This document shows, piece by piece, positions 27,017 through 33,441 of a DNA stretch of 64,000 nt. The notes beneath the pieces are model-generated. The model was not told where the DNA came from and ran no database searches. It saw nothing but the letters and a program-made list of their open reading frames with translations. The stretch's first letter is position 1, and each line of letters starts with the position of its first letter. Origin of the DNA: Leeuwenhoekiella aequorea (GTDB lineage Bacteria; Bacteroidota; Bacteroidia; Flavobacteriales; Flavobacteriaceae); NCBI RefSeq assembly GCF_004104375.1, contig NZ_QOVM01000001.1, positions 682,001 to 746,000 of the forward strand. Direction: 5' to 3'. Made by a program: the position numbers and the translations under genes.

Positions 27017-27156
27017 AGGTTCTTTTTTGTACGTCTACAGCGTTCACTGCAATATTTTACATCATCCCAAGAAGTTTTCCATTTTTTACGCCAGCTAAAT
27101 GGTTTATCACAGGTTAAGCAAATTTTCTCTGGAAGGTTCTCTTTTTTATGCGCCAA
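27007..27156 (-). CDS. DUF2256 zinc-finger-like protein, 49 aa, TTG start
   Basis: Translated by hand. The TTG at 27156 gives the N-terminus AHKKENLPEKIC expected of the family, and no ATG or GTG exists in frame, so TTG is chosen. The key motifs are CLTC (Cys13, Cys16), PFSWRKKW and YCSERCRR (Cys36, Cys40), a likely Cys4 zinc site with a basic surface. DUF2256 proteins are of unknown function and commonly lie next to photolyase or cryptochrome genes. Here it starts 5 bases after the flavin reductase stop and overlaps the CRY-DASH start by ten bases. Confidence 0.88.
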   Translation of the reverse strand: MAHKKENLPEKICLTCDKPFSWRKKWKTSWDDVKYCSERCRRTKKNLWI

Positions 27157-27161
27157 GGGGT

Positions 27162-27794
27162 TTATAGGGTTTTAATAGATTCTCCAGGTTTAGCATACGA
27201 AAATCTATTTAAAATTTGAGGCAATGCATAACCATCCAGTCCGTCTATACAAACAGTTTGAGCGCGTTCTAGATTTAACCAGCCATCTTCATCTTGAATT
27301 TCTTTATCAACATAAATATGTTGCACTTTTCCTATTACAAAAATGCAGTCATTTTCTTTAATAAAGTATTCATTTTCAAATGTACAGCCTAGTTTAATGC
27401 GACTTTGCTTTACATAAGGAGCCTTAAAATTATCGAGGTATTCTTCTTCAAGTAACGTTTCTCTAAATTCTGAAACCGTACCGGCGTATTTTGCAGAGGT
27501 TTGATGTGCTTCCTTTATAAAGTTCTGATTTACGTGATTAACTGTAAATATTCCAGATTTTTTTATATTGTCGTAGGTATTACGTTCTACTGTAGTGGGT
27601 CGCAATACAAAGCCAAGAAGTGCAGGGCTGCTTCCAAGATGTGTTACCGAACTAAATATCGCAACGTTTGTAATATTGTCTTCTGATATAGTGCCAAGTA
27701 AGTTTGCCGATTTGAAACCGGTAACACTATTAATAAAATGCGCTCTATATCTTGAAGGCATTTCTCCTATTTGCTCTGCTCTAAAATGTTTCAT
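27162..27794 (-). CDS. Flavin reductase family protein (FMN-binding split barrel)
   Basis: 210 aa. The split-barrel flavin domain covers about residues 15-180, with SVTGFKSANLLGT and NVAIFSSVTHLGSSPALLGFVLRP as the flavin-contact strands and GIFTVNHVN as the following helix. Members reduce FMN or FAD with NAD(P)H or use bound FMN. Being the first gene of the operon with DUF2256, CRY-DASH and the FeS photolyase, it may supply reduced flavin, although direct reduction of photolyase FAD by such an enzyme is an inference. A terminator-like hairpin ends just before its ATG. Confidence 0.88.
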   Translation of the reverse strand: MKHFRAEQIGEMPSRYRAHFINSVTGFKSANLLGTISEDNITNVAIFSSVTHLGSSPALLGFVLRPTTVERNTYDNIKKSGIFTVNHVNQNFIKEAHQTSAKYAGTVSEFRETLLEEEYLDNFKAPYVKQSRIKLGCTFENEYFIKENDCIFVIGKVQHIYVDKEIQDEDGWLNLERAQTVCIDGLDGYALPQILNRFSYAKPGESIKTL

Positions 27795-27821
27795 AAAAAA
27801 AGGGTAAGTAAAACTTACCCT
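27794..27821 (-). terminator. Terminator-like hairpin directly upstream of the flavin reductase ATG
   Basis: AGGGTAAGT and ACTTACCCT form a perfect 9-bp stem around a 3-base loop. On the minus strand it is followed by a run of about seven T that runs straight into the ATG at 27794. It lies 70 bases past the OYE stop and may end that transcript, or act as a leader attenuator for the photolyase operon. Confidence 0.75.
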
Positions 27822-27890
27822 AAAATTATATTTTGTTTAATAATTATGTTGTTAACATTAAACGAAATAACAAAACATTTAGATTACAGA

Positions 27891-29003
27891 TTACGCATCT
27901 TGAGTTTCTTCAGCGTAGGTAGGATAATCAATATATCCCTTTTCTCCTTGTGTATAGAAAGTATCATCATCCCACTCTGCCATCGGTGCATTAATTGCAA
28001 AACGTTCAGCAAGATCAGGATTAGAAATATATAATTTTCCGAAGGCAACTAAATCTGCATTACCTTCTTTAATAACTTCATTTCCTTTTTTCTGATCAAA
28101 ATTAGCGTTAATCATAAGATTACCCTTATAGATGGGTCTGTAGCGTTTAGCGATTTCAGTTTCTAAATACTCGATTTCACTTACGTCATTAAAAGGCTCA
28201 GATAAATGCAAGTACGCTAAATCATAATTATTCAAGCGTTCAATTATATGATCGAATGTAGGTATTGTATCTTCGGTTGCATTTATACCAAATATCCCAT
28301 TTAGAGATGGATTTAAACGAACACCAATTTTATTTTCTGGACAAACTTCTTTAACCTTATCTAAAGTTTCAAAGAAGAAACGAGCTCTGTTTTCAATACT
28401 TCCGCCATAATTGTCTGTACGTACATTTGAATTTGTATTAAAAAACTGATGAAATAAGTAGCCATTAGAACTATGGATTTCAATACCATCAAAACCTGCT
28501 TCTAAAGCATTTTTTGCAGCATCAACAAACTCTTGCTGAGTTTCTTTAATTTCTTCAAGTGTCATTTCTTTTGGAGTGACAGTATCTTTAAAACCTTCAG
28601 AAGTAAAGGCCTTAGAATTAGGATTTACAGCACTGGGAGCGATTGGTTTATTTCCATTATGAAAATCTGGATGCGATATGCGTCCTACATGCCATAATTG
28701 TATAAATATTTTACCATCTTTTGCGTGTACGGCATTCACAACTTTTTTCCATCCATTAACTTGTTCTTGAGTATGAATTCCTGCAGTATGTATATAGCCT
28801 ACAGCACGTTCAGAAACTTGTGAGCCTTCTGTAATAATTAAACCGGCACCCGCTCTTTGAGTGTAATATTCTACATGTAAATCTGTAGGCACATTACCTG
28901 CATTCTCTGCGCGGCTTCGTGTCATAGGAGCCATTACGACCCTATTTTTTAACGTGATATCTCCTAGTGCGAACGACTCTAATAAAGGTTGATTAGTTTT
29001 CAT
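27891..29003 (-). CDS. Alkene reductase, old yellow enzyme family
   Basis: 370 aa, an FMN TIM barrel close to the NemA/OYE class. It reduces activated C=C bonds or nitro groups with NAD(P)H. Diagnostic stretches are NRVVMAPMTRSRA near the N-terminus, IQLWHVGRISHP (substrate and FMN contacts), the GFDGIEIHSSNGYLFHQF block with the His-Ser/Asn pair, and SIENRARF. The phosphate-binding end is GNLMINANF and VAFGKLYISNPDL. It lies upstream of the photolyase operon on the same strand, separated by a 96-base gap with a terminator. Confidence 0.94.
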   Translation of the reverse strand: MKTNQPLLESFALGDITLKNRVVMAPMTRSRAENAGNVPTDLHVEYYTQRAGAGLIITEGSQVSERAVGYIHTAGIHTQEQVNGWKKVVNAVHAKDGKIFIQLWHVGRISHPDFHNGNKPIAPSAVNPNSKAFTSEGFKDTVTPKEMTLEEIKETQQEFVDAAKNALEAGFDGIEIHSSNGYLFHQFFNTNSNVRTDNYGGSIENRARFFFETLDKVKEVCPENKIGVRLNPSLNGIFGINATEDTIPTFDHIIERLNNYDLAYLHLSEPFNDVSEIEYLETEIAKRYRPIYKGNLMINANFDQKKGNEVIKEGNADLVAFGKLYISNPDLAERFAINAPMAEWDDDTFYTQGEKGYIDYPTYAEETQDA

Positions 29004-29054
29004 AAATTTTCTTTTTCAATTTTTTAAAATTATAGATTAACGCGCTTATTGCGG

Positions 29055-29080
29055 TTGACCTATGTTATTAACTTAGTCAA
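29055..29080. promoter_or_regulatory. Inverted repeat upstream of the old yellow enzyme gene, possible operator
   Basis: TTGAC and GTCAA flank a 16-base centre, 52-77 bases upstream of the OYE ATG. Repressors of OYE genes in other bacteria (TetR-family NemR) bind such sites, but no regulator gene is adjacent here. The rest of the 243-base gap (29004-29246) shows nothing else clear. Confidence 0.35.
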
Positions 29081-29246
29081 TGAATTTACAGTACCCTAAC
29101 TAAGTCTTCTGTTAAACGTATTATAAAAGAAGATTCGCGTATCCTATAGTATTGTTAACCTCTAGAGAGTAGATGGTAGTATATGGAAGATTTTAAATGA
29201 TTATATTTTTGTAATAGGTGGATTACGAATCCTAAAATCTGAAAAA

Positions 29247-29681
29247 TTAATCATCAATATTTTGACGCATTTCGCGTTGACGCATAGGCATTTGATCAAT
29301 AACTTCAAATATTAAGCGTGGTTCAATAGCATACTGTTTTTGTAGCTTCACACCGCCATCTTTTCCTATTAAGGTAATTCCTTCATAACCTAGCGGAATT
29401 TTATACTTTTTACGTAGGGGAGCGATATGATAGGAGGAAACAACTTTAAGATCTTTGTCATAAATTCTCCCTTTAGAGAGTGCGAAAATAATAATGTTAC
29501 GATCGTCTAATTTCTTTGAAGCTGATTTAAATTGATCCCATTGCGCTGTGAAATTTTCATTTTGAAGACTCGTTGTTGAAAAGACTAAAATTCTATTGCG
29601 AGATTTAAATTTTGAAAAATCCTCCTGAGCTGAAGCTGTTAAAGCGAATAAAAATAGCGGGAGTACGGTTTTTTGTATCAT
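29247..29681 (-). CDS. DUF4174 domain protein, exported
   Basis: 144 aa. A short signal peptide ends near ASA (residues 16-18). The rest is one DUF4174 domain with a thioredoxin-like pattern but no active-site cysteine: RNRILVFST, NIIIFALSKG, then TLIGKDGGVKLQKQYAIEPRLIF, of which LIGKDGGVK is the family hallmark. Function is not known. It shares one base with the MsrA stop and is thus translationally coupled to an exported repair enzyme. Confidence 0.85.
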   Translation of the reverse strand: MIQKTVLPLFLFALTASAQEDFSKFKSRNRILVFSTTSLQNENFTAQWDQFKSASKKLDDRNIIIFALSKGRIYDKDLKVVSSYHIAPLRKKYKIPLGYEGITLIGKDGGVKLQKQYAIEPRLIFEVIDQMPMRQREMRQNIDD

Positions 29682-30361
29682 TAGTGTAATTTTTTATCTT
29701 TTAATACTTCGGGATAATTTTCTTTAAATTTTTTAAGTCGGGGCAATGAAACTCCTATAATATATGGATCTCGGGGATGCTTGGATTCATAATCTTGATG
29801 ATAATCTTCTGCTTTCCAAAATTTTTGAAAAGGAAATACTTGTGTAGTTATATTGCCGTCGTAATGCTTCTCATTTAAATCTTTTATAGTTCGATCTATG
29901 ATCTCTCTTTCATTTTCATTTTGATAAAATGCAATAGACCGATATTGTCTTCCGGTATCAGGTCCTTGGCGATTGCGTGTGGTAGGGTCGTGCGACGCAA
30001 AAAATACAGAAACTAATGTTTGGAATGATATAATTTGGGGGTTGTAAAGTACTTCTACAGCTTCAGCATGGTTAGTCTTCCCATAACTTACGTTTTCATA
30101 AATAGGATTTTCTTCTATACCACCGCTATAACCGCTAATGACCTCTTCAACACCTGCAACACTCTCAAATATAGCTTCTACACACCAGAAACAACCACTT
30201 GCAAAATAGGCTCTTGCTAATCCATTTTTGGTTTCGGTTTGAACAGGAAGCTTTTGCATCATGGCAAGATCATGTTCTGTATTGCCAGAATTTGTACACG
30301 ATAAACTCATTAAGAATAGAGCGAATGTAATTAAGAAGGCGCGCATCGTGTGAATTTTCAT
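29681..30361 (-). CDS. msrA: Peptide-methionine (S)-S-oxide reductase with lipoprotein signal
   Basis: 226 aa. The MsrA domain begins with ASGCFWCVEAIFE (catalytic Cys in GCFWC) at about residues 55-67 and contains the substrate-pocket residues in YSGG and the HDPTTRNRQGPDTGRQYRS stretch. The N-terminus (start at 30361 or at the ATG at 30346) has a lipobox LSC near residue 22, so the enzyme should be anchored in the envelope, unlike the common cytosolic form. It repairs oxidised methionine. The reductant outside the cytoplasm is not evident; DUF4174 is the coupled neighbour. Confidence 0.94.
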   Translation of the reverse strand: MKIHTMRAFLITFALFLMSLSCTNSGNTEHDLAMMQKLPVQTETKNGLARAYFASGCFWCVEAIFESVAGVEEVISGYSGGIEENPIYENVSYGKTNHAEAVEVLYNPQIISFQTLVSVFFASHDPTTRNRQGPDTGRQYRSIAFYQNENEREIIDRTIKDLNEKHYDGNITTQVFPFQKFWKAEDYHQDYESKHPRDPYIIGVSLPRLKKFKENYPEVLKDKKLH

Positions 30362-30424
30362 TAAATGTAGGAGAATCTTATAGGTGTCGCTGCTAACAGC
30401 TTGTTAAACTATAATATAAGGCAA

Positions 30425-30456
30425 AAAAAAAGCTCCGTATTTACGGAGCTTTTTTT
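30425..30456 (-). terminator. Strong intrinsic terminator of the coiled-coil gene
   Basis: AGCTCCGTA and TACGGAGCT form a 9-bp stem extended by A/T pairs on a 2-base loop, with a long T-tract on the minus strand. It lies 18 bases past the stop at 30475. Confidence 0.88.
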
Positions 30457-30474
30457 AATAGTTATGTGAGAATC

Positions 30475-31254
30475 TTACAATTTTGCAAAGACTTCTTGCA
30501 TTTTCTGTTGCTCTTCACGGGCTAATTCTTCATCAACAAGAATTCTACCACTATGCTCATCGGTAATGATTTTTTTGCGACCTGCAATTTCTACCTGAAC
30601 CTGAGGTGGAATTGTAAAAAATGATCCTCCAGATGCTCCACGCTCGATTGCTACGACAGCAAGACCGTTACGTACGTTAGAACGTATACGGTTATAAGCT
30701 TTAACAAGACGCTCATCTATAGAGTTTTCAAAAGCCTGGCTTTGCTCTAAAAGTGCTTGTTCTTCTTTTTCAGTTTCACCTAAAATAGCATCAAGCTCTT
30801 GTTTCTTATGCTTCAAGTGCTTTTGACGTTCTCCAACGCGCTCTTTAGTTTGATCAATCACAGAATTTTTTTGCTCTATTTGAGCACGGTATTCTCTGAT
30901 ATTTTTTTCAGCAAGCTGAATTTCTAATTCTTGAAATTCAATTTCTTTACTTAAAGAATTGTACTCTCTGTTATTACGTACATTCTTTTGCTGCTCAGTA
31001 TATTTCTTAATTGAAGCTTTTGACTCTTCAATAAGAATTTTCTTAGCTTTTATCTGATCATCAATTAAGCCAAGTTCACCTCCTAATTTTTCAAGTCGGG
31101 TATTTAATCCTGCAACTTCATCTTCAAGATCTTCTACTTCTAAAGGAAGCTCACCTCGCACATTGCGAATGGTATCAACACGAGAATGTATCAGCTGCAA
31201 ATCATATAATGCTCTGAGTTTCTCTTCAACGGTAGCTTCGGTCTTTTTTGCCAT
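30475..31254 (-). CDS. Coiled-coil protein of the C4 zinc-ribbon (DUF164) family with the cysteines lost
   Basis: 259 aa. Residues 30-185 form a long antiparallel-type coiled coil. The C-terminal ribbon keeps the family frame (GGSFFTIPPQ, then HSGRILVDEEL), but the four expected zinc cysteines are replaced: GASGGS stands where CxGC should be, and DEHSG where CexCG should be. The whole protein has no cysteine. Known members bind nucleic acid or act in flagellar and virulence contexts; this one must fold without zinc. It is followed upstream by Nif3, one base apart, so the two are an operon. Confidence 0.88.
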   Translation of the reverse strand: MAKKTEATVEEKLRALYDLQLIHSRVDTIRNVRGELPLEVEDLEDEVAGLNTRLEKLGGELGLIDDQIKAKKILIEESKASIKKYTEQQKNVRNNREYNSLSKEIEFQELEIQLAEKNIREYRAQIEQKNSVIDQTKERVGERQKHLKHKKQELDAILGETEKEEQALLEQSQAFENSIDERLVKAYNRIRSNVRNGLAVVAIERGASGGSFFTIPPQVQVEIAGRKKIITDEHSGRILVDEELAREEQQKMQEVFAKL

Positions 31255-31255
31255 A

Positions 31256-32350
31256 TTATAAATACTTAATAGGATTGGTGTTTTCGTCTTCTAAAACGAC
31301 TGCAAAATTAGTAAATTTTTTCGTAAGAAAGTCAGTAAGAATATTTTTTGTGAATTGCTCACTCTCATAGTGCCCAATATCTACAAGTATAAGTTTATTT
31401 TCAGCTTGATAAAACTGATGATATTTTAAGTCTGCTGTTATAAAAGCATCTGCTCCTGAGTGAATTGCGGCCTCTATGGCAAAACTACCGCTACCTCCTA
31501 AAACAGCAACTTTTTTAATTGGTTTTTCTAACTCAGCAGAGTGACGAACTCCCTTAGCCTGAAAGCTGTGAGCTACAAATTTTAAAAATGAAGGGGTATC
31601 TAGTGCTTCTGGTAATTCTCCCAGCATGCCCATTCCTATATGTTGATTGCTATTATCGAGCGTGGTAACCTCATAAGCTACTTCTTCATAAGAATGCGAT
31701 TCAAATAAGGTATTAAGAATAGCTTTTTCTAAGTGTGCTTCAAAAGTTACATTTAATTGTAATTCTTTTTCTACTTGTAGTTTGCCACGTTCTCCTTTTG
31801 TAGGATTACTTTCTGGTTTACCTAAAAAAGTTCCTTCGCCGTATGTGCTAAAACTACACGACTCATAGTTGCCAATAGTTCCGGCTCCGGCTTTAAATAG
31901 TGCTGTTCTCACCTTTTTGTAAATATCTTCAGGAATATAGGTGGTCAATTTTTTAATTTTTCCTTTTTTAGGAATCAGTACTTTTCGGTTTGTCAGACCT
32001 AAAGCATCACACATTCCTTTACTTACACCATGAGGTACATTATCTAATGCTGTATGAATAGCATAAATAGCGACATCATTTTTAATAGCTTTTAATACCA
32101 CACGTTCGACATAATTTTTTCCGGTTATTTTTTTGAGACCGCTAAATAGTATAGGATGAAAACTTACCACCAGATTACAATGCTGCGCAATAGCATTATC
32201 AATGGTTTTTTCTAGGGTATCTAATGTTACTAGAATTCCAGTAACTTCAGTATTAATATCACCTATGAGAAGGCCTACGTTATCAAAATCTTCTGCATTT
32301 GCCAAAGGGGCAAATTCCTCTAGAGCATTAATAATTTCTTTAACTTTCAT
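31256..32350 (-). CDS. Nif3-like dinuclear metal-centre protein
   Basis: 364 aa, the long form with an inserted PII-like CutA domain (about residues 125-235) between the two Nif3 halves. Metal ligands are visible in VVSFHPILFSGLK near the N-terminus and in DIGHYESEQ near the C-terminus. The family (GTP cyclohydrolase I type 2) forms hexamers; its true activity is unsettled, with links to NAD or folate-type metabolism. It starts 41 bases from the alternative lpxK start on the opposite strand and is coupled to the coiled-coil gene below it. Confidence 0.92.
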   Translation of the reverse strand: MKVKEIINALEEFAPLANAEDFDNVGLLIGDINTEVTGILVTLDTLEKTIDNAIAQHCNLVVSFHPILFSGLKKITGKNYVERVVLKAIKNDVAIYAIHTALDNVPHGVSKGMCDALGLTNRKVLIPKKGKIKKLTTYIPEDIYKKVRTALFKAGAGTIGNYESCSFSTYGEGTFLGKPESNPTKGERGKLQVEKELQLNVTFEAHLEKAILNTLFESHSYEEVAYEVTTLDNSNQHIGMGMLGELPEALDTPSFLKFVAHSFQAKGVRHSAELEKPIKKVAVLGGSGSFAIEAAIHSGADAFITADLKYHQFYQAENKLILVDIGHYESEQFTKNILTDFLTKKFTNFAVVLEDENTNPIKYL

Positions 32351-32427
32351 AGTATACTTAGCTTATATATTTCTCACTCAATAATCATCTCGTGGTGCGT
32401 AAATATAAAAATTATAACTTCGAGCCT

Positions 32428-33441
32428 GTGAAGAACGCACGTAAAATACTATGGCCAATTGCGGTTGCTTACGATGGAGTAACGCAACTGCGAAATTTCT
32501 TGTTTGATAAAGAAGTATTTAATTCTAGGGTTTACGATTTTCCAGTTATCGGGATAGGCAACCTCTCTACGGGTGGTACTGGTAAATCTCCTATGACCGA
32601 ATATGTTATTTCGCTTCTTAACGATTCGTATACAGTTGCAACATTAAGTAGAGGATATGGTAGAAAAACTACTGGTTATCTCGATGTTAGTCAAAATTCT
32701 ACAGCATCAGAAGTAGGTGATGAACCATTGCAGTTTGCACGTAAGTTTAAAGATGTTCAGGTTGCTGTCTGTGAAAATAGAGTAGAAGGTATTTCAAAAT
32801 TACGTGAGAAATCTATTTGTCCTGATGTAGTTGTTTTAGATGATGTTTATCAACATCGTAAAGTGTCACCCGGACTTTTGATTTTACTTACTGCTTACGA
32901 CGATTTGTTTTATCAAGACCTTGTGCTTCCTGCAGGCAATTTAAGAGAAAAGCGCACGGGTGCAGACCGGGCAGATTGTATTGTAGTTACTAAATGTCCT
33001 GATAACCTTTCCAAAGAAAATCAATATAAAATACGTGCTAAAATCTCTAGGTACAGCAGTGCGCCTGTTTATTTTGCAGCCATTGCATATAGCGAAATAC
33101 AGTCCATTAGGGGTTCTCTTGATTGGGAAGCTTTTTTAAATAAAAGGATAACTGTAGTAACGGGTATCGCAAAACCAGAGCCATTTCTAAATTACTTAGA
33201 AAGTAAAAAAATAGATTTTAATCATCTCAAATTTTCAGATCATCATAATTTTACTGAAGACGAAATTAACAGGTTAGACGATTCTGAAATTATAATTACT
33301 ACCGAAAAAGATTTTGTTAGACTAGACGGAAAACTAAAAAAATCAAAACTCTACTATATTCCAATAGCTTTTAAATTTTTGGGTGATGCTAAAAATTTTG
33401 ATGAAATAATCTTAAACTTTATCGCTTCTACTTCTAAATAA
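32428..33441 (+). CDS. lpxK: Tetraacyldisaccharide 4'-kinase
   Basis: 337 aa from the GTG at 32428, which gives the N-terminus KNARKILWP expected for LpxK; a GTG at 32392 would give 349 aa with 12 extra polar residues. LpxK phosphorylates the 4' position of the lipid A disaccharide at the inner membrane. The Walker A loop lies in GNLSTGGTGKSP, and DDVYQHRKV is the conserved Walker B/HR region. The C-terminal TEKDFVRLD block is the family end motif. It overlaps the convergent kinase stop by 8 bases. Confidence 0.93.
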   Translation: MKNARKILWPIAVAYDGVTQLRNFLFDKEVFNSRVYDFPVIGIGNLSTGGTGKSPMTEYVISLLNDSYTVATLSRGYGRKTTGYLDVSQNSTASEVGDEPLQFARKFKDVQVAVCENRVEGISKLREKSICPDVVVLDDVYQHRKVSPGLLILLTAYDDLFYQDLVLPAGNLREKRTGADRADCIVVTKCPDNLSKENQYKIRAKISRYSSAPVYFAAIAYSEIQSIRGSLDWEAFLNKRITVVTGIAKPEPFLNYLESKKIDFNHLKFSDHHNFTEDEINRLDDSEIIITTEKDFVRLDGKLKKSKLYYIPIAFKFLGDAKNFDEIILNFIASTSK

